A DNA stretch of 56,711 nt from DASQWC01 sp035640475 (GTDB taxonomy: Bacteria > Actinomycetota > JAICYB01): contig DASQWC010000207.1 of NCBI GenBank assembly GCA_035640475.1, positions 1-56,711 on the forward strand, in the 5' to 3' direction. Under the pieces are notes generated by a model that saw nothing but the letters and a program-made list of their open reading frames with translations, was not told the origin of the DNA and searched no databases. Made by a program: the position numbers and the translations under genes. This document shows, one piece after another, positions 49,897 to 56,711 of this stretch; position 1 is the first letter of the stretch; each line of letters opens with the position of its first letter.

Positions 49897-49933
49897 AGTC
49901 TCGCGGCGTAAGTCCTGTCGACGCGCTGAGACT
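49897..49933 (+). promoter_or_regulatory. Structured leader ahead of an LPKTG protein gene
   Basis: AGTCTC (49897-49902) pairs with GAGACT (49928-49933). The inner GCG/CGC and CGT/ACG pairs continue the stem past two single-base bulges, giving a 12-bp hairpin with an 11-nt loop (AAGTCCTGTCG). It lies between the divergent FrhB-like and LPKTG genes. Known riboswitch classes were considered but none fits. Confidence 0.4.
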
Positions 49934-49952
49934 GTGCCGGCCGTGAGGGGCC

Positions 49953-50678
49953 ATGAGACCGCAGTTCCTAGGCAGGGGGAGAACCGTGTTTGCGGCCGCG
50001 CTGTTTGCCGGTGCGGCCCTGACTGGTACTGCGCCTCACGCCGGGGCGCAGTACCCGCCCCCGCCCATTAACGCCGAGTGCCACATCCTGCAAGTCGTCG
50101 GCGCGCCGACGACGACACAAGGCGGACGCATCGTCGTCCCCTTCCAGGGAACGATCCAAGTCGCTGCCGCGCCCGAGTGCGCCCAGTCCGGCGAAGAGGT
50201 CGAGATCTGGGCACAGAGCCACCTGATCCGCATTCACGACGGCTTCAACGCGGCCGCGGACGGTTCGTACACATCACCGCCGATCCAACTGCCGGCTCAC
50301 TTGGCTCCCGGCCCGCATCAGATCCGGCCGCGCCACCTCCAGAGCAACGTGGAGTACTTCTGCCCGATCCTCGTCGTCGACGCGGCGACCGACACGGCGA
50401 CGGCACCGCTGGCTGCCGGCGGAGGCGGTGCATTGCGACCGGCGAGCTCGAATGGTGGCGGTGGTGGCGGCGGCGGGGGCGGCGGCCTGCTTCCGAAAAC
50501 GGGCGTGAACATCGTGACGCTCGTGCTCTTCGCGCTTGGGCTGATCGGCGCGGGAACGATGATGCGACGGGCGGCGAGCCGCCGTCGCCGGCGACGCAGA
50601 CAATCACGGCGCCGGTCGGAGGTTCCGCGTCTGGATACCCTCGTCGTTCCTGATCGCGGGAGCGTCGGTCCGGCCTAG
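49953..50678 (+). CDS. LPKTG cell-wall-anchored surface protein
   Basis: A 241-residue secreted protein. The signal peptide is residues ~1-32 (TVFAAALFAGAALTGTAPHA). A beta-rich globular part holds three cysteines (AECHIL, PECAQ, YFCPI), and a poly-Gly linker (168-178) leads to the sortase motif LPKTG at 180-184. A hydrophobic helix (NIVTLVLFALGLIGAG) and an Arg-rich stretch follow. After the Arg run there are about 25 further residues, longer than a normal sorting signal. GTG 49986, behind GGGGGAG, is an alternative start but would lose the basic n-region. Confidence 0.8.
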   Translation: MRPQFLGRGRTVFAAALFAGAALTGTAPHAGAQYPPPPINAECHILQVVGAPTTTQGGRIVVPFQGTIQVAAAPECAQSGEEVEIWAQSHLIRIHDGFNAAADGSYTSPPIQLPAHLAPGPHQIRPRHLQSNVEYFCPILVVDAATDTATAPLAAGGGGALRPASSNGGGGGGGGGGGLLPKTGVNIVTLVLFALGLIGAGTMMRRAASRRRRRRRQSRRRSEVPRLDTLVVPDRGSVGPA

Positions 50679-51328
50679 CCGGCTCGCGTAAACCGCTCCC
50701 AGAGCTCGCGTTCGGCGCCGATGGTCGTTTCCCGGCCGTGTCCGGGCAGCACGCGCAGATCATCGTGGAGCGGCAAGAGCTTCGAGCGGATCGACTCGCG
50801 CAGACGCCGCCGGCTCCCGCCCGGATAGGCCGTCTGACCGACGCCGCCGTTGAACACCGTGTCGCCGGAGAAGCAGATGTCGTCGACGAGGAAGCAGACG
50901 CTTCCGCCGGTATGCCCCGGTGTGTGAAGCATCCCGACCCGAAATCCGCCGGCGTCGATTGCATCACCGGCGACGGCCTGCAGCCGCCGCGGCCGGAGCC
51001 GGCGCGAGCGTCCGTAGAGCCGTCCGGCGAAGCGAAACAGCGGAAGGTTGCCGCCCGTGGCGGGGTCGTCGAACCACATGACGTCCGAACGATGGATGTA
51101 CGCGGGAATCTCGTAGCGGTCGGACAACGCCCGCGCCGTCCAGATGTGATCCGGATGCCCGTGGGTGAGGACGACGGCCTGGGGCTGGAGTCCTTCGGCC
51201 CGGACGAGATCCTCGATCTTCGCCGCCGCTCCGTGCCCGGCGTCGACGATCAGCGCACGCCGGTCGTCCGGCGCGTAGACGTAGGCATTCGACCGCGCAC
51301 GTCCGTTCACGAAACGCTCGAGCAGCAC
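50675..51328 (-). CDS. Metallo-beta-lactamase-fold hydrolase (glyoxalase II-like)
   Basis: A 217-residue MBL-fold enzyme. Metal-binding motifs are LTHGHPDHIW, LHTPGHTGGSVCF, FSGDTVF and LPGHGRETT, the pattern of hydroxyacylglutathione hydrolase or related thioesterases. GTG 51328 is chosen as the start: it gives the common N-terminus LLERFVNGRARSNAYVY and has CACACT exactly 6 nt upstream, as in the other leaderless genes. Its end overlaps the convergent LPKTG gene by 4 nt. Confidence 0.85.
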   Translation of the reverse strand: MLLERFVNGRARSNAYVYAPDDRRALIVDAGHGAAAKIEDLVRAEGLQPQAVVLTHGHPDHIWTARALSDRYEIPAYIHRSDVMWFDDPATGGNLPLFRFAGRLYGRSRRLRPRRLQAVAGDAIDAGGFRVGMLHTPGHTGGSVCFLVDDICFSGDTVFNGGVGQTAYPGGSRRRLRESIRSKLLPLHDDLRVLPGHGRETTIGAERELWERFTRAG

Positions 51329-51385
51329 GTCACAAGTGTGACCCACTTCTCGACACGGCCAAGCGATCGGTCGCAGACTGAGCAC

Positions 51386-54300
51386 GTGAGCGGCGAGGCC
51401 CGAATTGTGACGCTGCTCTTCACCGACCTCGTCGGGTCGACGGAGCTCTACGACCGCCTCGGTGACGAAACGGCCGAGTCGCTTCGCCGCACGCATTTCC
51501 GCCTGCTCCGCCAAGCCGTTGCCGACCGCGGCGGCCGTGAGGTGAAGAACGTCGGGGACGGCCTCATGGTCGTCTTCCATTCGTCCGTCGACGCCGTGTC
51601 GTGCGCCATCGATATGCAGGAAGCCGTCGATCGCTACAACCGCCGTCCGCAGACCTTGCCGTTGGACGTGCGGATCGGCCTCCATGCGGGCGAACCGATC
51701 CACGACGAGGAGGACTACTTCGGTGCGTCGGTCAACGTCGCCCGGAGGTTGTGCGACGAAGCCCTCGGCGGCCAGATCGTCGCGTCCGATCTCGTCCGCG
51801 GCTTGATCGGCGGTCGCGAAGGCTTTGCGTTCCGGTCGCTCGGCGCGATGGAGCTCCGCGGAATCGCAGAGCCCGTCCCCGCCTCGGAAGTCGTGTGGAC
51901 GCCGACCAGCGCCGCCGCGTTCGACCTTCCGTCGGTCTTCACGTCCGCGCCGCGCACACCCTACGTCGGACGCTCAAACGAGCGGGAAGCGCTGCGCGAG
52001 GAATGGAAGCGTGCCGCGATCGGCGAACGGCGACTCGTGCTCATCGGCGGGGAGCCCGGGATCGGGAAGACGCGGATCTCCAAAGAGCTCGCGGTCGAGG
52101 CGCACAACGAGGGCGCGATCGTCCTGTACGGACGCTGTGACTCCGAGGCGCTGATCCCCTACCAGCCGTTCGTCGAAGCGCTCCGTCACTACGTTGCGTC
52201 CTGCCCGCAGGGCGAGCTTCGCGAGCAGGTCGACGACGCCGGGGCAGAGATCCTTCGTCTCGTTCCCGAGCTGTCCGGCAAGCTCCCCGGCCTGGAGGCG
52301 GCGCCGCCTCTAGATCCCGAGACGGTGCGCTTCCGGCTGTTCCGTTCGGTTGCGCGCCTGCTCAGGAACGCCGCACATCTCGCACCGGTGCTCCTCGTGC
52401 TGGACGACCTGCACTGGGCCGACGCGCCGACGCTCGCCATGCTCAAGCACGTCGTCCGGGGTGACGCCGCGCCCATCCTCGCCGTCGGGACGTATCGCGA
52501 CGTCGAGGTCGGGCGCCAACACCCACTGGCCGAGGTGCTCGCGGTTCTCTACCGCGAGCGCCTCGGCGAGCGAGTCTCCTTGAGCGGCCTGACCGAGGGC
52601 GAAGTCGTTTCGTTCATCGCCGCCGCCGCCGAACACGACCTCGACGAGCCGGGACGGACCTTCGCGCGCGCTCTGCACGCCGAGACGCAAGGCAATCCGT
52701 TCTTCATCGAAGAGATCCTGCTGCACCTGGTCGAGTCCGGGCAGCTGTACCACGACGGCGTCCGCTGGACGAGCGACGTGTCGAGCATCCGAGCGCTCGA
52801 TATCCCCCAAGGCGTGCGTGAAGCAGTCGAACGCCGTCTGGCCCGGCTCTCAGAGGACACCGATCGCGCACTCGCACATGCAGCAGTGCTCGGCCCCCAC
52901 TTCTCGTACGCCGTCCTGCTGCGCATGAGCGAGATGAACGACGATGTGCTGCTCGCATCGATCGAGGCGGCCATCGACGCGCAGCTCATCGTCGAAGTTC
53001 CGGACGACTCGGGCTTCGCGTTCACCCATGCGCTCGTCCGGCAAGTGCTCTACGAGACGCCGACCACGCAACGCCGTCAACGCATGCACCTCCGAGCGGC
53101 CGAGGCGATCGAGGCCGTGCACGGCGCCGACGCCCCGCCGGAGGCACTTGCACTTCATTACCGGGCGGCCGGCGACGCCGCGCATCCGCAAAAGGCGATC
53201 GACGCCTCCCTGGCGGCAAGCCGGGCGGCCGGGGCCGTGTTCGCCTACGAAGATGCCGCCGAGCACCTCGACGCGGCTCTCGATCTGATGGAACGCCACG
53301 GCAGCGACGCAGCGCTGCGCGCACGCCTGCTGGGCACGTACGGCGATCTCATGTTCGTCACCGGCCTCGACTACGGAAAGGGCATCGAGCGCATCGAGCA
53401 AGCCGCGCGCGTCCTCGACGAGACCGGCGATGCGTTCGGCGCGGCGACCATGCGCTCACGGCTGGGCCGGGCCCTGTCGACGTTCGACACGTGGATGGAC
53501 ATCGACAAGGCCATCGAGCTCTTCCGCGAAGCCGAAGCCGTCCTTTCCACACAGCCGGAGAGCGCCGCGCTCGCCCACACCTATGTCGGCCTGGCCTCCG
53601 CCGCGCTGTACGGACTTCGGATCGACGAGGGAATCACCGCCGCCGCGCGCGCAGCAGCCATCGCCGAACGGCTCGGCCGCGACGGCATTCGCGGCACCGC
53701 GATCGGACTGCTGGGCTTCCACCTGTTCGCGTCGGGAAGCCTCGCCGAGGGCGAGCGGCTGATGGACGAGGCATGGGAGACCGCCGATCGCATCGATCAT
53801 CCGACACTCGGGTTCATCACGTCCTGGATGCACGGCTTCATCGGTGAGCTGCTGCTCGATCCACGACTCGGCGAGGAGTGGTGTGACAGGGAGCTGGGCA
53901 AGCCGCGAGCCGCCGAGGCACCGACGCAACGTGTGATCCTGACGCTGCATCGCGACATGGTCCGTGCCATGCGCGGCGACCTCGAGTCGCTGGCGACGCC
54001 GCACGAGGACGTCGGCGCCGACTCCTACATCTCGGCCGCCGTACGCGAGCAGTTCCTGACCTACCACAACGGCGAGTGGGAGCGGACGGCCGAGCTGTGC
54101 CGAACAGCGCGCGACCATCGCATCGACGCGCGGAATCTCCTCGAGGTAGCGGCCACGAGCCACACGCTCGCGTGGACGCTCCGGCTCCTCGACCAATTCG
54201 ACGAGGCCGAAGGCGTCCTGCGCGGGTGCCTGGACTTCTCCGGCGGCAACTTCCTCGCCGCCGAGGTCATCGAGCGCATCGACCTCGCCGTCGCCTGTGC

Positions 54301-54658
54301 AACCACGGGCCGCGTCGAGGAGGCGCGCGAGCACGTCGATCGTTCGCGGAAGATCGTCTCCTCGGGCGAGAACTGGCGCGGACGCGCCGGCCACGTCGAG
54401 TGGTCGGCCGGCGTGACCGAGGCAGCAGCCGGGTCGCTCGAGCTCGCGGAGGCGTCCTTCCGGCGCGGCGTCGAGCTCCTGCAACGCTACGAATCGGTCG
54501 TCGAGGAGGCCGAGACCTTCTACTGGTGGGGCAGGACGCTGATCGACGCCGGGCGGCGCGCATCGGGAATCGAGAAGCTCGACACAGCCGCGTCGATCTA
54601 CGAACGCATCGGCGCGGGACGCCCGTTCCTCGATCGCGTCGACGCCGCTCGTCGCTGA
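51386..54658 (+). CDS. Class III adenylate/guanylate cyclase with AAA-type ATPase and TPR region
   Basis: A 1090-residue signalling protein. Residues ~5-175 are a class III nucleotide cyclase: the metal Asp residues are in VTLLFTDLVGSTE and VKNVGDGLMVVF, and the substrate region is DYFGASVNVARRL. A P-loop ATPase follows, with Walker A LIGGEPGIGKTRIS and Walker B VLLVLDDLHWAD (as in LuxR/MalT-type STAND proteins). The rest (~520-1090) is helical, TPR-like. Such cyclase-STAND fusions are common in Actinomycetota. The GTG start is 6 nt after CAGACT. The ligand and nucleotide product are unknown. Confidence 0.92.
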   Translation: MSGEARIVTLLFTDLVGSTELYDRLGDETAESLRRTHFRLLRQAVADRGGREVKNVGDGLMVVFHSSVDAVSCAIDMQEAVDRYNRRPQTLPLDVRIGLHAGEPIHDEEDYFGASVNVARRLCDEALGGQIVASDLVRGLIGGREGFAFRSLGAMELRGIAEPVPASEVVWTPTSAAAFDLPSVFTSAPRTPYVGRSNEREALREEWKRAAIGERRLVLIGGEPGIGKTRISKELAVEAHNEGAIVLYGRCDSEALIPYQPFVEALRHYVASCPQGELREQVDDAGAEILRLVPELSGKLPGLEAAPPLDPETVRFRLFRSVARLLRNAAHLAPVLLVLDDLHWADAPTLAMLKHVVRGDAAPILAVGTYRDVEVGRQHPLAEVLAVLYRERLGERVSLSGLTEGEVVSFIAAAAEHDLDEPGRTFARALHAETQGNPFFIEEILLHLVESGQLYHDGVRWTSDVSSIRALDIPQGVREAVERRLARLSEDTDRALAHAAVLGPHFSYAVLLRMSEMNDDVLLASIEAAIDAQLIVEVPDDSGFAFTHALVRQVLYETPTTQRRQRMHLRAAEAIEAVHGADAPPEALALHYRAAGDAAHPQKAIDASLAASRAAGAVFAYEDAAEHLDAALDLMERHGSDAALRARLLGTYGDLMFVTGLDYGKGIERIEQAARVLDETGDAFGAATMRSRLGRALSTFDTWMDIDKAIELFREAEAVLSTQPESAALAHTYVGLASAALYGLRIDEGITAAARAAAIAERLGRDGIRGTAIGLLGFHLFASGSLAEGERLMDEAWETADRIDHPTLGFITSWMHGFIGELLLDPRLGEEWCDRELGKPRAAEAPTQRVILTLHRDMVRAMRGDLESLATPHEDVGADSYISAAVREQFLTYHNGEWERTAELCRTARDHRIDARNLLEVAATSHTLAWTLRLLDQFDEAEGVLRGCLDFSGGNFLAAEVIERIDLAVACATTGRVEEAREHVDRSRKIVSSGENWRGRAGHVEWSAGVTEAAAGSLELAEASFRRGVELLQRYESVVEEAETFYWWGRTLIDAGRRASGIEKLDTAASIYERIGAGRPFLDRVDAARR

Positions 54659-54681
54659 CCGAAGCCTTCGACCCGGACGAC

Positions 54682-54687
54682 TAGCAT
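54682..54687 (+). promoter_or_regulatory. -10 element (TAGCAT), leaderless type
   Basis: TAGCAT ends 6 nt before ATG 54694 of the membrane-protein gene. Confidence 0.5.
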
Positions 54688-54693
54688 CGACCG

Positions 54694-55377
54694 ATGGTCA
54701 GCGACGTCCCGCCGCCGACGACCGTACTCACGCTCGTGTTTCTCGCGTGGTCGGCGGGAACCGTCGTCGGCGCGGCAACGACGCGCATGTGGAGCGAGGT
54801 ACAGGCCGGCCACTTCAAAGTGCTGTGGCTCCTCAGTGCCGTTCTTTCGCTCGCCACCGGCTTCGGCTATCACCCGGCGTGGGTGCTGACGCTTGCCTGC
54901 GTCATCACCTTCGCGGCGATCTACCGAGACGCCGACCGCGTGATCGGCACGGCGGCCGCGGCCGTCGCGATCGTCGTTCTTGCCACGGGGAGCGATCTGT
55001 CGCCGCAGGCATTTGCGGCGGCCGCGCTCATGGGCGCGGTGACCAACGCAATGCTCCTCGGCCATTGGCACCTCAATCAGCCCAAGCTCGGAACGAAGCC
55101 CATCGCGCGACTGGTCGTCGGGTTGTGGGCGGGCGTCGGGCTCTACGTCGCCGCGGCCGCGATGATGACGATTCTCTCCGCGTCCCAAGGCGGGATCCGC
55201 TTCCTGGCCGGGGTCACGGCCCTCGCGTTTGCCGTTTTTGCCGGGGTACTGACGGCGCCGGTGCACCATCTCGTGCACACGCGTTCGATCATGTCGGCGA
55301 CGGGGATCCTGTACCTCGAGATCCTGCTGTGCTTCGTTGCGGTGTTTACGGGGTCGGTTGCGGCACTGATGGGCTGA
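54694..55377 (+). CDS. Polytopic membrane protein, unknown function
   Basis: A 227-residue integral membrane protein with about seven helices (VLTLVFLAWSAGTVVGAATT, VLWLLSAVLSLATGFGYHP, AAAAVAIVVLATGSDL, ARLVVGLWAGVGLYVAAAAM, VTALAFAVFAGVLTAPVHHL, YLEILLCFVAVFTGSVAAL). A conserved-looking loop, LLGHWHLNQPKLGTKPI, sits mid-protein. No family is recognised with confidence. Its promoter (TAGCAT, 6 nt from ATG) follows the cyclase gene, and the 3' end overlaps the convergent DUF72 gene by 32 nt. Confidence 0.75.
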   Translation: MVSDVPPPTTVLTLVFLAWSAGTVVGAATTRMWSEVQAGHFKVLWLLSAVLSLATGFGYHPAWVLTLACVITFAAIYRDADRVIGTAAAAVAIVVLATGSDLSPQAFAAAALMGAVTNAMLLGHWHLNQPKLGTKPIARLVVGLWAGVGLYVAAAAMMTILSASQGGIRFLAGVTALAFAVFAGVLTAPVHHLVHTRSIMSATGILYLEILLCFVAVFTGSVAALMG

Positions 55378-56131
55378 AGACCGGCGTCGAGAACGTCGCC
55401 GCGCGCGCCTCGTCCAAGAGCTCGCTCAACGCCATCGCGTAGCTCGTCGCTTCCGGTGACTGACGGAAGAACGCGTACACGTCCTGGCCGCAGCCGATGA
55501 CGTCGCCGAGCATGTCTCCCCACACGACCAAGTCCGCATACGTGTAACTCTCGCGCCGGAACCTGACGTAGACGAACGGGAACTCCCACCGATCGGCCAG
55601 CGCCCCGCCCGGCAGAAGCCCGCCGGTCGACGTTCCGTCGAAGGACTCGACGATGACCGGTGCCGAGTTCCGCTCCGCGAGGAGCTCGAGCACTTCCGGG
55701 CACAGCCACGACGGGTGGCGGAACTCCCAGGCCGTCCGGACGCCGCCGAGCGCGTCCAGTACCGCCCGCACGCGATCGACGTCGCAGCCGAAGGTCGGGG
55801 GCGTCGTGAACAGGATGGCGCCGAGGCGCGGACCGAGTGCGCGCAGCGACTCGACGAACTGGGCGGCTCGCGCCGGGGCGCTGAGCCGGTCGACGTGGGT
55901 CAGGTCACGCGGCGCCCGGACGACGACACGAAATGCTTCGTGCGTCGCGTCGCTCCAGCCATCGACGGTTGCGCTGGACGGACTGCGGTAGAAGACCGAA
56001 TCGAGCTCGACCGCGCCGAACCGGGTGGCGTATCCGGCAAGCAGGTCCGTGGCGGCGGCGCTTTGGGCCGGTACTCCACCGCGCATCGCCGGAGATGCGA
56101 ACCCGGACGTGCCGACGAAGAAGTCCCCCAC
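55346..56131 (-). CDS. DUF72 (YecE-like) TIM-barrel protein
   Basis: A 261-residue DUF72 protein. Family motifs are FFVGTSGFASPAM at the N-terminus, FGAVELDSVFYRSPSSATVD, FRVVVRAPRDLTHVDRL, LGAILFTTPPTFGCDV, AWEFRHPSWL and YVRFRRESYTYADL near the C-terminus. The fold is a TIM barrel related to sugar isomerase-like proteins; the reaction is unknown. Start is GTG 56131. Its end overlaps the polytopic membrane-protein gene by 32 nt. Confidence 0.88.
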   Translation of the reverse strand: MGDFFVGTSGFASPAMRGGVPAQSAAATDLLAGYATRFGAVELDSVFYRSPSSATVDGWSDATHEAFRVVVRAPRDLTHVDRLSAPARAAQFVESLRALGPRLGAILFTTPPTFGCDVDRVRAVLDALGGVRTAWEFRHPSWLCPEVLELLAERNSAPVIVESFDGTSTGGLLPGGALADRWEFPFVYVRFRRESYTYADLVVWGDMLGDVIGCGQDVYAFFRQSPEATSYAMALSELLDEARAATFSTPVFSPSVPQPTP

Positions 56132-56216
56132 GGTCGGCCATCCAACACCGATCGGCTCCGGCGGTCAAGAGCGAGCGCTCTACCAGCCACGTGAATTCGT
56201 GCGCGATGTGGACGTT

Positions 56217-56245
56217 CTGGATCCCTTGTGGCACAAGGGATCCAG
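56217..56245 (-). terminator. 13-bp inverted repeat after the LPKTG gene
   Basis: CTGGATCCCTTGT pairs perfectly with ACAAGGGATCCAG around a 3-nt loop (GGC). It lies 14 nt past the stop of the minus-strand LPKTG gene and before the DUF72 start. No T-run follows, so the terminator role is likely but not certain. Confidence 0.6.
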
Positions 56246-56259
56246 GAGAGTTGGCCGGA

Positions 56260-56711
56260 CTAGAACGTCGGCGTGATGAAGTCGCCGGGCTGCGTTGTTG
56301 CCGGCGGCTCCACTGCGATCGCCGTGGGAGCCGAGTACGGCAGGAGCAGATCGCCCTCGCCGCCGCTGGCTTGGACCATCGGGACCTTCGGTGTCGTCGC
56401 CATCGCCTCGGCCGCGCTCGCGGGTGCGAGCCAGTTCCGACGCCGGCGCCGAGCGAACTCCATCAACGAGACGCCGGTCAGCAAGCTGACCGTGCCGAGG
56501 CCGCCGACCTCGGCCGCGTCGAATCCCGTCTTCGGCAGCTTGGCCCCGCCGTCGCTCGCGACACCAACGCCCGGCAGGAGAACTGGGACAGCTTGCTGCT
56601 GCTGCTGTTGCTGCTGTTGCGGCCCCCCTCCGCCCGCGGGACGCGCAAGCGCCGCGAGGATGGCTGCCAAGTCGTCGGCATCGATACCGCGCGGCGTCGC
56701 CGTCGGTGCCG
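56260..56711 (-). CDS. LPKTG cell-wall-anchored protein, C-terminal part (runs off the window)
   Basis: The frame is open to the window edge, giving about 150 residues of the C-terminus. It has an Ala/Pro and Gly-rich stretch with nine Gln in a row, then KLPKTGF, a hydrophobic helix (VGGLGTVSLLTGVSLM) and a basic FARRRRRNW. About 60 further residues (with SGGEGDLLLPYSA and PPATTQPGDF) follow the basic patch, unlike a standard sorting signal, which normally ends there. A TTG at 56670 could be read as a start, but the frame continues upstream with no gap, so I treat it as partial. Confidence 0.7.
   Translation of the reverse strand, partial: APTATPRGIDADDLAAILAALARPAGGGGPQQQQQQQQQAVPVLLPGVGVASDGGAKLPKTGFDAAEVGGLGTVSLLTGVSLMEFARRRRRNWLAPASAAEAMATTPKVPMVQASGGEGDLLLPYSAPTAIAVEPPATTQPGDFITPTF
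56593..56619. repeat. Trinucleotide repeat encoding nine Gln
   Basis: Nine tandem CAG/CAA codons (CTG/TTG on the plus strand) encode a polyglutamine stretch in the LPKTG protein. The mixed CAG and CAA codons would limit slippage. Confidence 0.85.

Noticed and set aside
49850..49952. Cyclic-di-GMP-I or ydaO (cyclic-di-AMP) riboswitch
   Set aside because: A CGAAAG and GGCGTAAGTCC stretch recalls the c-di-GMP-I core, but the paired regions and other conserved blocks of either class are missing.
50738..51385. Extending the cyclase protein 216 residues upstream
   Set aside because: That segment is antisense to a clear MBL-fold hydrolase; the cyclase domain starts right after GTG 51386.
56165..56200. 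tRNA-like stretch on the minus strand (GGTAGAGCGCTCGCTCTTGA)
   Set aside because: It resembles a D-arm and anticodon stem, but there is no GGTTCGA T-arm or acceptor pairing downstream, and the DUF72 start lies just beyond.
56593..56619. CRISPR or satellite array
   Set aside because: It is a nine-codon glutamine run with no spacers.

Overview
The window is GC-rich, gene-dense bacterial DNA. Neighbouring genes often overlap by 4 bases, and GTG or TTG starts are common. I see no rRNA, tRNA, CRISPR array, transposase or phage gene. The gene content points to Actinomycetota, probably a deep-branching or uncultured lineage. The markers are a DUF2342 zinc-metalloprotease-like protein, a YlbL-type PDZ/Lon protein, DUF3107, a paired Get3/ArsA-like ATPase operon, FdxA-type 7Fe ferredoxin, F420-type enzymes (LLM oxidoreductase, FrhB-like) and LPKTG surface proteins. 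The phylum is an inference from families; nothing fixes the genus.

Layout. 1-3.5 kb: the start of a membrane sensor protein, a PDZ/Lon-like protease and a membrane-anchored subtilase. 3.6-9.8 kb: aldo/keto reductase, a CBS-citrate synthase fusion, a fused AhbA/AhbB-type siroheme decarboxylase, an SDR and DUF2342. 9.8-16.5 kb (minus strand): a seven-gene run. Pyruvoyl arginine decarboxylase, AdoMet decarboxylase, spermidine synthase and an agmatinase-type ureohydrolase form a complete arginine-to-spermidine route. They are followed by a flavin monooxygenase-like protein, an FAD sugar-lactone oxidase-like protein and PolX. 16.5-24.4 kb: small secreted and conserved proteins, a ThDP enzyme, a DrrAB-type ABC exporter, a PHP phosphoesterase, dodecin, a metallo-beta-lactamase-fold hydrolase and a methyltransferase. 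24.3-27.6 kb: acyl-CoA dehydrogenase and the two Get3-like ATPases. 28-39.7 kb: a VWA protein and a MoxR ATPase (normally partners) flank surface-polysaccharide genes (acyltransferase, a giant double glycosyltransferase, O-antigen ligase-like) and a P450/SCP2 pair. 39.8-43.7 kb: FdxA, two small or novel proteins, class I aldolase, TatA and Mrp. 43.7-46.6 kb: Wzt/Wzm polysaccharide exporter and a glycosyltransferase. 46.7-56.7 kb: LLM oxidoreductase, Fpg, FrhB-like protein with a tiny Cys-rich partner, two LPKTG proteins, a cyclase-AAA-TPR signalling protein and DUF72.

Transcription. A -10-like hexamer of the form TANNNT (TACACT, TACGCT, TACTCT, TAGCAT) recurs, usually exactly 6 nt (range 5-11) upstream of the start codon and without a ribosome-binding site. 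This is the layout of leaderless mRNAs, and I used it to choose several starts.

Most unusual observations: a GC-rich palindromic repeat present both between genes and in frame inside an ABC permease; the CBS-citrate synthase fusion with Glu at the catalytic Asp position; the fused siroheme decarboxylase; a three-hairpin leader ahead of the polyamine operon; a near-consensus promoter aimed antisense at tatA; and several small genes, including a 51-residue Cys-rich protein translationally coupled to the FrhB-like gene.
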